DNA from: Pontibacter litorisediminis
GTDB taxonomy: Bacteria; Bacteroidota; Bacteroidia; Cytophagales; Hymenobacteraceae
DNA length: 64,000 nt
NCBI RefSeq assembly: GCF_029360645.1
Contig: NZ_JARDUA010000003.1
Coordinates: forward strand, 496,001-560,000
Direction of reading: 5' to 3'
Positions 1 through 8,359 of this stretch are shown here, piece after piece. The position numbers were made by a program, and so were the translations under genes. The stretch's first letter is position 1. Every line of letters starts with the position of its first letter. The notes beneath the pieces are model-generated. The model saw nothing but the letters and a program-made list of their open reading frames with translations. It was not told where the DNA came from and searched no databases.

Positions 1-19
1 CCTTAATCATACTATAAAA

Positions 20-952
20 ATGAGAAGAAGAGACTTTCTGAAGACCACGGCAGTAGGGGCGGCCGGTATCAGTCTAATGGGCGTGCCGTTCTCGGCGGAA
101 GCCGCGCAACCTATAACCCTCACTATCCTGCACACCAATGACCAGCACTCCCGCATCGACCCGTTCCCAGACGACGGGCGCAAGTATGGCGGCATGGGGG
201 GCATGGCCCGTCGTGCCAGCCTGGTCGAGCAGATCCGTAAAGAGCAGCCCAACGTGCTGCTGTTCGATTGTGGCGACATCTGGCAGGGTACGCCCTACTT
301 TAATTTCTTCGGCGGTGAGCTGGAGTATAAGCTCATGAGCCAGATGAAGTATGATGCAGCCACGCTCGGCAACCACGACTTTGATAACGGCCTGGAGGGG
401 CTGGAGAAGATGCTGCCGTACGCCGAGTTCCCGTTCCTGAGCGCCAACTACGACTTCAGCAAAACTATCCTCAAAAACCAGTTTGCCCCCTACAAAATCT
501 TTGAGAAGCAAGGTATAAAAATAGGCGTGTTTGGCCTGGGCATAGAGCTGGCGGGGCTGGTGAGCCAGAACAACTACAGGGATACGGTATACCTGGACCC
601 CGTGGCCACGGCCCGCGAGATGGTGCAGGAGCTGCAGCAAAACCAGCAGTGTAACCTGGTGGTGTGCCTTTCACACTTGGGTTACAAATATGAGGATGGT
701 AAGATCGATGACGTAACACTGGCCCGGCAGGTAGAAGGCATCGACCTGATCCTGGGCGGCCACACCCATACCTTCCTGGATCATCCGGCGGTGATTCGCC
801 ATGCCTCTGGACACGAAACGCTTGTGAATCAGGTAGGCTGGTCAGGTATTTTCCTGGGGCGCCTGGACTTTAGTTTCAGCAAAAAAACAATGCAAAAAAC
901 GGACGTGCGAACGGCCCTTTTGCCCGTGGATGGACCTGTAACAACTTCGTGA
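20..952 (+). CDS. Tat-exported metallophosphatase (5'-nucleotidase N-domain family)
   Basis: 310-aa calcineurin-like metallophosphoesterase of the UshA/5'-nucleotidase family, probably acting on nucleotides or other phosphomonoesters in the periplasm. The N-terminus RRRDFLK followed by a short hydrophobic stretch (about residues 10-28) is a twin-arginine signal. Metal-site motifs are visible in order: HTNDQH (38-43), DCGD (83-86), GNHD (117-120), a LSHLG motif and GGHTH near 250. It has only the catalytic domain; the C-terminal nucleotidase domain is absent. In Bacteroidota that domain is often a separate gene just upstream, which here would lie outside the window (inference). The exact substrate cannot be told. 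The ATG at 20 directly precedes the Tat motif. Confidence 0.88.
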   Translation: MRRRDFLKTTAVGAAGISLMGVPFSAEAAQPITLTILHTNDQHSRIDPFPDDGRKYGGMGGMARRASLVEQIRKEQPNVLLFDCGDIWQGTPYFNFFGGELEYKLMSQMKYDAATLGNHDFDNGLEGLEKMLPYAEFPFLSANYDFSKTILKNQFAPYKIFEKQGIKIGVFGLGIELAGLVSQNNYRDTVYLDPVATAREMVQELQQNQQCNLVVCLSHLGYKYEDGKIDDVTLARQVEGIDLILGGHTHTFLDHPAVIRHASGHETLVNQVGWSGIFLGRLDFSFSKKTMQKTDVRTALLPVDGPVTTS

Positions 953-1042
953 AAAAATAATTTTTTGTTTACAGATTAATGAGCAAATTTGTAACCCCCT
1001 GCCAGTAAAAGGAGCCGTTTGTTACACCAAACATATCTTATG

Positions 1043-1050
1043 TAGTTTTG
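1043..1050 (+). promoter_or_regulatory. Candidate -7 box (TAGTTTTG) for dnaA
   Basis: The sequence TAGTTTTG fits the Bacteroidota -7 consensus TAnnTTTG, and a TTTG at 1018-1021 lies 21 bases upstream as a possible -33 element. If real, transcription would begin within about 10 nt of the ATG at 1060, and the TTG at 1048 would sit inside the promoter. A weaker alternative pair lies at 964-967 and 984-991. Confidence 0.4.
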
Positions 1051-1059
1051 GAAAATTGG

Positions 1060-2484
1060 ATGATCAAAGACTGTTCAACTGTGTGGCAAAACTGCCTGCA
1101 GGTGATAAAGGAAAACATTGGTGAACAGAGTTTTAAGACTTGGTTCGAGCCAATCAAGCCTGTGTCCCTGCGCGACAGCGTACTGACCATACAAGTGCCC
1201 AGCCAGTTCTTTTACGAGTGGCTGGAGGAGCACTATGTGCAGCTTCTGAAGAAGGTCATTTACCAGGAACTTGGCAGCGAGGGGCGCCTGGAGTATTCTA
1301 TTATTGTGGACAGGGGCAATGAGTCGAGCAAACCGCAGACCGTTAATATCCCTACCAAGAAGATTCCGCAGGCAGTCGTTAACTCCTACAGGCCGGAGCA
1401 GAACTTCATCAAGAGCCCGTTCGAGTCCAAGACGATAGACCGCAACTTCCTGAACTCGCAGCTGAATCCGGCTTATACCTTTGAGAATTATATTGAAGGG
1501 GACTGTAACCGCCTGGCCCGCTCGGCGGGTTATGCCGTGGCCAACAAGCCGGGCACTACCTCCTTTAACCCGCTCATGATCTATGGTGGCGTGGGCCTTG
1601 GCAAAACGCACCTGGTGCAGGCCATCGGCAACAACATCAAGAACAGCAACCCCGAGAAGTTCGTGCTGTACGTGTCGTCAGAGAAATTCGTGAACCAGTT
1701 CATCGAGTCCCTGAAGACGAACAACGTGCAGGACTTCGCCAACTTTTACCTGCTGGTGGATATACTGATCATCGACGACGTGCAGTTTTTGAGCGGCAAG
1801 GAGAAGACGCAGGAGATGTTCTTCCACATCTTTAACCACCTGCACCAGTCGGGCAAGCAGATCGTGATGACCTCTGACTGCCCGCCACGCGACCTGAAGG
1901 GCCTGGAGGAGCGCCTGCTGTCCCGCTTTAAGTGGGGCCTGACGGCCGACCTGCAAAGCCCGGACTTCGAGACGCGCATGGCCATCATCCACAAGAAGAT
2001 GCAGAGCGACGGCATCGACATTCCGGACAACGTGGTGGAGTACCTGGCTTACAGCGTGGATACCAACGTGCGTGAGCTGGAGGGGGTGCTGATCTCGCTG
2101 ATCGCGCAGTCGTCGCTGAACCGCAAGGAGATTGACCTGGAGCTTGCCAAGCAGGCCCTGAAGCATATCATTGAGGATGTGGAGACCGAGGTGAACCTCG
2201 ACTTCATCCAGAAAACCGTGGCCGAGTACTTCCAGGTAAGCCTGGACTCTCTGAAGGCCAAAACACGTAAGAAAGAGATTGTGACGGCGCGCCAGGTGGC
2301 CATGTACTTTGCCAAGGAGTTCACCAGCCACTCGCTCAAGTCGATCGGCTACCACTTCGGCGGCCGCGACCACAGTACCGTGATCCACTCGGTGCAGACT
2401 GTGTCCGACCTGATCGACACCGACAAGAAATTTAAGGCCAGCATACAGGAGCTCCAGAAGAAGTTTAAGTCCAAAGCCGGCTAA
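1060..2484 (+). CDS. dnaA: Chromosomal replication initiator protein DnaA
   Basis: AAA+ initiator that binds DnaA boxes and melts the replication origin. From the ATG at 1060 it is 474 aa. It shows domain I (about 1-90), a variable linker, Walker A GGVGLGKT (about 176-183), Walker B with LIIDDVQF, an arginine-finger region, and the C-terminal helix-turn-helix with the DnaA signature GGRDHSTVIH. A TTG at 1048 would add four residues; I prefer 1060 because family members start at this point and a -7-like box overlaps the TTG. No dnaN or cluster of DnaA boxes adjoins it, so the origin is not evident here. It converges on the PH-domain gene across a perfect palindromic terminator. Confidence 0.97.
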   Translation: MIKDCSTVWQNCLQVIKENIGEQSFKTWFEPIKPVSLRDSVLTIQVPSQFFYEWLEEHYVQLLKKVIYQELGSEGRLEYSIIVDRGNESSKPQTVNIPTKKIPQAVVNSYRPEQNFIKSPFESKTIDRNFLNSQLNPAYTFENYIEGDCNRLARSAGYAVANKPGTTSFNPLMIYGGVGLGKTHLVQAIGNNIKNSNPEKFVLYVSSEKFVNQFIESLKTNNVQDFANFYLLVDILIIDDVQFLSGKEKTQEMFFHIFNHLHQSGKQIVMTSDCPPRDLKGLEERLLSRFKWGLTADLQSPDFETRMAIIHKKMQSDGIDIPDNVVEYLAYSVDTNVRELEGVLISLIAQSSLNRKEIDLELAKQALKHIIEDVETEVNLDFIQKTVAEYFQVSLDSLKAKTRKKEIVTARQVAMYFAKEFTSHSLKSIGYHFGGRDHSTVIHSVQTVSDLIDTDKKFKASIQELQKKFKSKAG

Positions 2485-2495
2485 ACGTATAGACT

Positions 2496-2555
2496 AGGTA
2501 TAAAAAAAGCGGCGGCCATACTTTGCAAAGTATGGCCGCCGCTTTTTTTATACCT
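2496..2555. terminator. Perfect 60-bp palindromic bidirectional terminator
   Basis: Positions 2496-2525 and 2526-2555 are exact reverse complements with no loop bases. The stem holds a GC-rich core (GCGGCGGCC) flanked by runs of seven A on one side and seven T on the other. It can therefore terminate both dnaA (plus strand) and the convergent gene ending at 2564 (minus strand). Confidence 0.9.
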
Positions 2556-2563
2556 GTGCTAAC

Positions 2564-3073
2564 TTACGCGTTGTTGCTTATATTATCAGTCAGCTCAAAC
2601 TGATGCAGGTCAGCCAGGTCGCGGATTCTGTCCTTAATGCGGTTCAGGTCACGTTTCTTGCGCACCTGCTTCAAGTCCAAGTACACCTGCTCGCCGTCGT
2701 TCAGCGTAACGCGCAACGCCAGCGGCGTAATATGCACGGCAGCGATGTCCGGTATCTGAATAATATGCTTGGTACGGAACACCCCAAACTTCTGCACAAT
2801 GTACTGCGGGGTAACCTCTATGTATGACTGTACCCCGAAAATGGAGGTGTTCTGCAGGATCACGTAAAAAAAGAAAACAACGGCCAGGCCGAAGAAGGCA
2901 TAGTATAGGTAGTTTTGCTCATACGTGCGCTCTGCAGAGAAAAGAAGCATTGCAGCCCAGGCCAACCAGAACAGCGTAAGAATAAGCTGCACTGTAAAAG
3001 AGAGTTTTGCGTTACGCGTAGGGCTTAGCTGCACAATCAACGTCGATCGGGCACTACTACCAGAAACTGCCAT
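2564..3073 (-). CDS. Small membrane protein with PH-like domain
   Basis: 169-aa protein from the ATG at 3073. An upstream in-frame start at 3118 would add 15 residues but lies in the gap after the osmC-like gene and has no family look. Two hydrophobic segments (about residues 22-42 and 50-72 from this start) are followed by a soluble domain of about 95 residues. That domain has alternating beta strands and the pattern YIEVTPQYIVQKFGVF, resembling bacterial PH-like (bPH) domains. The C-terminal helix is highly charged. Function is unknown; a membrane-anchored binding role is inference. It lies 60 bp downstream of the OsmC gene on the same strand and may be cotranscribed. Confidence 0.7.
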   Translation of the reverse strand: MAVSGSSARSTLIVQLSPTRNAKLSFTVQLILTLFWLAWAAMLLFSAERTYEQNYLYYAFFGLAVVFFFYVILQNTSIFGVQSYIEVTPQYIVQKFGVFRTKHIIQIPDIAAVHITPLALRVTLNDGEQVYLDLKQVRKKRDLNRIKDRIRDLADLHQFELTDNISNNA

Positions 3074-3133
3074 TCTAAAATTTTTTCGTGAAACATAGGA
3101 GGCCAGGCACGGCCTCACCGCAATATAGTAAAT

Positions 3134-3568
3134 TTATTCTTTAAGCGTGGCCTGCAGGGTTATTTCGGGCACGGCGCCCAAAGCCTTGGAAACTGGGCAG
3201 CCTTTCTTTGCATCCTGCGCCAGCTGCTGCAGCTTGTCGTCGTCCAGCCCCTCTGCCTTCACCTCGGTGCTCAGTTCGATTTTAACGATAGCGGGTGCCC
3301 CGTCTTTCTCGCCAAGGGTTACCACAGCCTGCGTATGCACATAATCTGGCGTCAGGTTCTCTTTCTCCAGCAGCCCGCTCAGGAACATGGAGAAGCAGCC
3401 CGTGTGCGCTGCGCCAATCAGTTCCTCGGGCGAAGTGCCGCTGTTGCTGTCGCCGAAGCGGGAGGCGTACGTATACTTCGACTGGAAAGCCCCGTTGCCG
3501 GCTTTCACTTCACCCTCGCCGTTTTTCAGCCCTTTGTTCCAGCGGGCTTCTGCTCTGTGTTTTCTCAT
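3134..3568 (-). CDS. OsmC family peroxiredoxin
   Basis: 144-aa OsmC/Ohr-superfamily hydroperoxide reductase, which removes organic or fatty-acid peroxides in the cytoplasm using a reactive cysteine pair. The expected cysteines are present: Cys58 in AAHTGCFSM and Cys124 in KKGCPVSKAL. N-terminal RAEARWNKGLKNGEG and the FGDSNSGTSPEEL segment are typical of the OsmC branch rather than Ohr. Length is normal for the family. It is divergent from the GH3 gene, and the 165-bp gap presumably holds both promoters. Confidence 0.92.
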   Translation of the reverse strand: MRKHRAEARWNKGLKNGEGEVKAGNGAFQSKYTYASRFGDSNSGTSPEELIGAAHTGCFSMFLSGLLEKENLTPDYVHTQAVVTLGEKDGAPAIVKIELSTEVKAEGLDDDKLQQLAQDAKKGCPVSKALGAVPEITLQATLKE

Positions 3569-3733
3569 AGTTACTGTTTGGTTATAGTTTAAATTGCTTT
3601 ATCTATAACTAATACTCTATAAGTTGGTTTAGGTTGATAGGTGCAGATTTTAAAGGAAATGCGCTTATGTTGCCTTCAGGTGTGGCATTGCGGCATTATC
3701 TGGTTATCTTTACTTTCTACTAAAGCTGAACGT

Positions 3734-5239
3734 ATGGGTGTTAGAGCGTTGTTGAGTAAGCCTTTCGCGGCCTATGTGCACCGGAAAAACCAAAGCTGGA
3801 TTGAGCAGCCGGCAGAGGCACAACAAGCTATTTTCAAGGAGGTAATAAGCAAGGCGCAGGCCACAAAGTTTGGCCGCGACCATGGCTTCGGAAGTATAAA
3901 AACGCACGCAGATTTTGTAAAGGCAGTGCCCGTGCGCGACTATGAAGGACTGGCTTCCTACTTTAACCTGGTAAAGCAGGGCGAAAAAGACGTGCTGTGG
4001 CCCGGAAAGCCGCTCTACCTGGCCAAAACCTCCGGCACCACCTCCGGCACCAAGTATATCCCGATCTCTTCTGACTCCATCTCCAACCACATCAACGGCG
4101 CCCGCGATGCCCTGTTGGCCTATGTGCACGAAACCGGTAAATCCGCCTTTCTGGACGGCAAGCTAATCTTCCTGTCGGGCAGTCCGGAGTTGGAGGAAGT
4201 GGGCGGCATCAAAACCGGCCGCCTGTCAGGCATTGCCAACCACCACGTGCCGGGTTACCTGCGCACCAACCAGCTGCCCAGCTACCGCACCAACTGTATC
4301 GAAGATTGGGAAACCAAGCTCGACCAGGTGATAGAGGAGACCATAGACCAGAACATGACACTCATCTCGGGCATACCGCCCTGGGTGCAGATGTATTTTG
4401 ACAAGCTGATGCGGCAGACCGGTAAAAAGATAAAGGATATCTTCCCGAATTTTGACCTGTTTGTGTACGGTGGCGTGAATTTTGAGCCCTACCGCAAAAA
4501 GCTGTTCGAGTCCATTGGCAGGGAGGTGGATTCTATAGAGACTTTCCCGGCGTCGGAGGGGTTCTTTGCGTACCAGAACAGCCAAACTGATCCAGGCTTG
4601 TTGCTGCTGCTGAACTCCGGTATTTTCTATGAGTTTATACCTGCCGAGGAGTACTTCAGCGCAAACCCAACCCGCCTGACAATTGACCAGGTGGAGCCGG
4701 GGGTAAACTATGCCCTGGTGCTGAGCAGCAACGCTGGCCTGTGGAGCTATTCCATCGGCGACACGGTGAAGTTCGTTTCGGTAAAGCCTTACAAGCTGAT
4801 CGTGAGCGGCCGCATCAAGCACTATATCTCGGCCTTTGGAGAGCACGTGATAGGCGAGGAGGTAGAGAAGGCCATGAAAATGGCGATGCAGAAGTTTAAG
4901 GAGGTCGAGCTGATAGAGTTTACAGTGGCCCCCTTTGTGAGCCAGGACCAGGGAGCTTCGTACCACGAGTGGCTGGTGGAGTTCTCGCAGAAGCCGCACA
5001 GCCCCGATGCGTTTGCTGAGGAGCTGGACAAGCAACTACGGCAACTAAACTCCTACTATGACGATCTGATCACGGGCAACATCCTGCAGAAGCTAAAACT
5101 TACAGCGCTGCCAAAGGGGGCATTTCAAAGATACATGAAGTCGCAGGGCAAGTTGGGCGGGCAGAATAAAGTGCCGCGTCTGAGCAACGACCGAAAGCTG
5201 GCAGACGGCCTGCTGGAGGTGAGCAAGGAAGGGGCGTGA
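3734..5239 (+). CDS. GH3 family acyl-adenylase-like protein
   Basis: About 501 aa from the ATG at 3734; an in-frame ATG at 3641 would add 31 residues with no family character. It belongs to the GH3 family, named after plant auxin-responsive acyl-acid-amido synthetases; bacterial members are of unknown substrate. The nucleotide-binding motif TSGTTSGTKYIPIS lies near residues 98-112, a second conserved patch VYGGVNFEPYR near 245, and the ASEGFFAYQ motif near 275. A TATCTTTA box at 3705-3712 resembles a -7 element and also favours the 3734 start. The gene stands alone before a repeat-rich gap; amide- or CoA-ligase activity is inference. Confidence 0.88.
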   Translation: MGVRALLSKPFAAYVHRKNQSWIEQPAEAQQAIFKEVISKAQATKFGRDHGFGSIKTHADFVKAVPVRDYEGLASYFNLVKQGEKDVLWPGKPLYLAKTSGTTSGTKYIPISSDSISNHINGARDALLAYVHETGKSAFLDGKLIFLSGSPELEEVGGIKTGRLSGIANHHVPGYLRTNQLPSYRTNCIEDWETKLDQVIEETIDQNMTLISGIPPWVQMYFDKLMRQTGKKIKDIFPNFDLFVYGGVNFEPYRKKLFESIGREVDSIETFPASEGFFAYQNSQTDPGLLLLLNSGIFYEFIPAEEYFSANPTRLTIDQVEPGVNYALVLSSNAGLWSYSIGDTVKFVSVKPYKLIVSGRIKHYISAFGEHVIGEEVEKAMKMAMQKFKEVELIEFTVAPFVSQDQGASYHEWLVEFSQKPHSPDAFAEELDKQLRQLNSYYDDLITGNILQKLKLTALPKGAFQRYMKSQGKLGGQNKVPRLSNDRKLADGLLEVSKEGA

Positions 5240-5251
5240 TTTAGCATCGGG

Positions 5252-5610
5252 TCCAACCACCCCTGCCCCTCCTTAGCCAAGGAGGGGAGCTCAGTTCGAG
5301 CTCCGTCTGCAGCGGCTACCGAATCTGATCCCAGTCTTTGGGTTTAGCGCCCTGGTGCAGGAGGGAACACAGCGTGATGCCCTTATCGAGGGCCCCCTAC
5401 CCCCAGGACGAGGCCTCCCAGCCTGAAGGGAGCCAAAACCAGAGGTAAAACGAGTCGCTCGTAAGTCTGGAGGATGAACAGCAGCTAGAAAAGATAGCTT
5501 GGTTCCAGTTGCAGGGGGCAGGGGCTAATGGAGGCACAAGCGGACGCTTGCGCCAGTGAAGGGAAAAGCGCAGCTATGATGTATGGCAGAAGCAAGCATG
5601 GCTTTTTAAG
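5252..5610 (+). repeat. Dispersed intergenic element, copy A
   Basis: One of three related noncoding segments in the window (others near 20525-20920 and 31960-32430). Shared blocks in order are a C-rich CAACCACCCCTGCCCCTCC tract, an AGCTCCGTC block, CCCAGTCTTTGGG (5330-5342), a GGAGGGAACACAGCG block, GATGAACAGCAGCTAG with TAGCT (5483-5499), and CAAGCGGACGCTTG (5537-5550). Several blocks are self-complementary. It lies between the GH3 gene and dxr. The gap from 5240 to 5826 holds no convincing gene. Confidence 0.8.
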
Positions 5611-5826
5611 TCACTCTAATCACAGATTCAAAAGTATAGGAGGACACGGGTTGCAAACTAGCGCCAGCGGAGGAGAGAATGACAAACGCGCATCTGGAAG
5701 CCTGCAGCAGCGAAGGCTCCGGACAAAGGTGCCCGGAACAGCAGGACACAGAGCCGCAGGACATAATCAGAGAAGCAAAGGATAAAGTGAGCATCTGCTA
5801 AAGGTGCTTCAAGCTAAAAACATACA

Positions 5827-6978
5827 ATGAAGAGAATAGCCATACTTGGCTCCACAGGCTCCATCGGCGTGCAGGCGCTGGATGTGATCCGAGCGAACCC
5901 GGAAAGCTTTGAGCTGGAGGTGATCACCGCCCACAGCAATGCCGACCTGCTCGTGCAGCAGGCCTTGGAGTTTAAACCCAACGTTGTCGTCATCGCCCGC
6001 GAAGACCTGTACGAGCAAGTGCGTCAGGCGCTGCAGCACGAGGATATCAAAGTATACGCCGGCAGCAAAGCCCTTTGCTCGGTGGCCGAAATGGGCACGG
6101 TGGACATGGTGCTTACGGCCATGGTAGGCTATGCCGGCCTGCTGCCAACCATACATGCCATCAAAGCCGGAAAACAGATCGCACTGGCCAATAAGGAGAC
6201 GCTGGTGGTGGCGGGGCAGCTTATCACCAATCTTGCCAAAGAGTATGGGGTCAACATTTACCCCGTGGACTCAGAGCATAGCGCCATTTTCCAGTGCCTG
6301 GCCGGGGAGTTCCATAATCCGATTGAGAAAATCATACTTACCGCCTCCGGTGGGCCGTTTAGGGGAAGAACCGCCGCAGACCTGGCCGAGGTGACCAAGG
6401 CGCAGGCCCTCAAGCACCCCAACTGGGACATGGGCGCCAAAATTACCATCGACTCCGCCTCCCTGATGAATAAGGGCCTGGAGGTGATCGAAGCCAAGTG
6501 GCTTTTCGGGCTGCGAAACGAACAGATAGAGGTGGTGGTGCACCCGCAGTCGATCATTCACTCGCTGGTGCAGTTCGAGGATGGCTCTATTAAAGCGCAG
6601 CTTGGTTTGCCCGACATGAAGCTGCCGATACAGTATGCACTGGGCTACCCGCAGCGCCTCAAGTCCGATTTCCCGCGTTTCAGCTTCCTGGATTACCCGC
6701 AGCTGACCTTCGAGCAGCCGGACCTGGAAACTTTCCGCAACCTGCAGCTCGCTTTTGAGGCCATGGAGCGCGGCGGCAACATGCCCTGCATCCTGAATGC
6801 GGCCAATGAGGTGGTTGTCAGTGCCTTCCTGCGGGACGAGGTGGGCTTCCTGCAGATGTCCGACATCATCGAAAGCTGTATGGCAAAAGTTACGTATATT
6901 GCGAATCCTTCTTACGAGGACTATGTTACTACAGATGAGGAAGCCCGCAGAAAGGCCGCTTCACTGCTAAATAAATAA
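5827..6978 (+). CDS. dxr: 1-deoxy-D-xylulose 5-phosphate reductoisomerase
   Basis: 383-aa DXR, the second enzyme of the MEP isoprenoid pathway: it rearranges and reduces 1-deoxy-D-xylulose 5-phosphate to MEP with NADPH and a divalent metal. The NADPH loop GSTGSIG is at residues 8-14. The metal/substrate site SEHSAIFQCL, the flexible loop ASGGPFRGR and the DSASLMNKGLEVIEAKWLF region are all intact, and the length is normal. It heads a close same-strand run with rseP (54 bp downstream), the LysM gene and the DUF6702 gene. Coupling of dxr with rseP is common in bacteria. Confidence 0.97.
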   Translation: MKRIAILGSTGSIGVQALDVIRANPESFELEVITAHSNADLLVQQALEFKPNVVVIAREDLYEQVRQALQHEDIKVYAGSKALCSVAEMGTVDMVLTAMVGYAGLLPTIHAIKAGKQIALANKETLVVAGQLITNLAKEYGVNIYPVDSEHSAIFQCLAGEFHNPIEKIILTASGGPFRGRTAADLAEVTKAQALKHPNWDMGAKITIDSASLMNKGLEVIEAKWLFGLRNEQIEVVVHPQSIIHSLVQFEDGSIKAQLGLPDMKLPIQYALGYPQRLKSDFPRFSFLDYPQLTFEQPDLETFRNLQLAFEAMERGGNMPCILNAANEVVVSAFLRDEVGFLQMSDIIESCMAKVTYIANPSYEDYVTTDEEARRKAASLLNK

Positions 6979-7032
6979 GACGAAACTTCCTGTTGCCCCG
7001 GCAGCACGATAAACAGATAATTTTCTTTTTAG

Positions 7033-8346
7033 ATGGATATATTGATCATGGTGGGCCAGCTCATACTGGGCCTCACAATTTTAGTTGGCTTACACGAGTT
7101 GGGGCACATGCTCACGGCCAAGTGGTTCGGAATGCGTGTGGAGAAGTATGCGATTGGCTTTCCGCCAAAGGTTTTCGGCAAAAAGATAGGCGAAACAGAG
7201 TATATGCTGGGCCTGATCCCGCTGGGAGGCTTTGTAAAAATCTCAGGCATGGTGGACGAGTCTATGGACACGGAAGCCCTGAAGGAGGAGCCGAAGCCGT
7301 GGGAGTTTCGCGCCAAGCCCGCCTGGCAGCGCCTGATTGTGATGATGGGTGGCATTATCGTCAACGTGATCACGGGTATCGTTATCTTCATCGCCCTTAC
7401 TTATACCTATGGCGAGCAGTACATCCCGGCGAAAGAGGTGAAGTACGGCATAGTGGCCAATGAGCTGGGGCAGGAAATCGGCTTCCAGACCGGCGACAAG
7501 GTAGTGGCTGTGAATGGCAAGGAGCTGGAGCGTTTCGAGGATATCCGCTCGATGGATGCCCTGCTGGGCAGCAACTCTTACTACACCGTGGAGCGCAACG
7601 GCCAGTTGGTAAACCTGCAAGTGCCGGTAGATTTAATGGATAAGCTGGCTGACAACAAGAACCAGGTGTTCTTTGTGGAGCCGCGCATGCCGTTCCAGGT
7701 AGGGCAGGTGGTGAAAGGAAGCGCCGCGGCCAAAGCAGGCCTGCAGGATGGCGACTTTATCACGATGGTAAACGGCGAGAGCGTGAAGTTCTTCCATGAG
7801 TTTCAGGCGGCGCTGAAGGCCAACGCGGGCAAGGCCATTACCATGACGGTGGAACGTAATAACAAGCTGGTGAAGCTGAAGGCAGAAGTAAGCGAGGAAG
7901 GCACAATCGGTTTTCAGCCGGTGCCGCTGCTACAGACAGCCACCAAACAGTATAGCCTGGCGGAGTCTATCCCTATGGGCACAGACCAGGCCTTCAGCGT
8001 TATCACGGCTAACCTGAAAGGATTCGGCAAGATCTTCCGGGGCGAAGTTTCAGCCTCAAAATCCCTGAGTGGCCCGATCGGTATTGCGCAGATCTTCGGC
8101 GATACCTTTAACTGGTACAAGTTCTGGAGCATCACAGGTATGCTGTCTATGGTACTGGCCTTTATGAACTTCCTGCCGATCCCGGCGCTGGATGGGGGCC
8201 ATGTGGTGTTTCTGACCTATGAGATGATCAGCGGCCGCAAGCCATCTGATAACTTTTTGGAAAATGCCCAGAAAGTGGGTATGGTTTTATTGTTAGGCTT
8301 AATGGCATTTGCTATCTTTAACGATGTATTTAAGATAATCTTCTAA
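7033..8346 (+). CDS. rseP: RIP site-2 metalloprotease RseP
   Basis: 437-aa intramembrane zinc protease of the RseP/S2P family, which cleaves transmembrane anchors such as anti-sigma factors or signal peptides. The zinc motif HELGH is at residues 21-25 within the first membrane helix. Two PDZ-like segments follow (about 130-205 and 215-300), then the second catalytic motif NFLPIPALDGGH in a C-terminal helix. A last hydrophobic helix ends the protein. It lies 13 bp before the LysM gene, so the two are probably cotranscribed. No anti-sigma partner is visible here. Confidence 0.95.
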   Translation: MDILIMVGQLILGLTILVGLHELGHMLTAKWFGMRVEKYAIGFPPKVFGKKIGETEYMLGLIPLGGFVKISGMVDESMDTEALKEEPKPWEFRAKPAWQRLIVMMGGIIVNVITGIVIFIALTYTYGEQYIPAKEVKYGIVANELGQEIGFQTGDKVVAVNGKELERFEDIRSMDALLGSNSYYTVERNGQLVNLQVPVDLMDKLADNKNQVFFVEPRMPFQVGQVVKGSAAAKAGLQDGDFITMVNGESVKFFHEFQAALKANAGKAITMTVERNNKLVKLKAEVSEEGTIGFQPVPLLQTATKQYSLAESIPMGTDQAFSVITANLKGFGKIFRGEVSASKSLSGPIGIAQIFGDTFNWYKFWSITGMLSMVLAFMNFLPIPALDGGHVVFLTYEMISGRKPSDNFLENAQKVGMVLLLGLMAFAIFNDVFKIIF

Positions 8347-8359
8347 CCAAGATTTTCCC

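Noticed and set aside
953-1059. Replication origin next to dnaA
   Set aside because: No cluster of TTATCCACA-type boxes is visible near dnaA, and no dnaN or other origin genes adjoin it.
5528-5785. 85-codon frame in the first dispersed element
   Set aside because: Composition is not protein-like, and the frame is not kept in the other two copies of the element.
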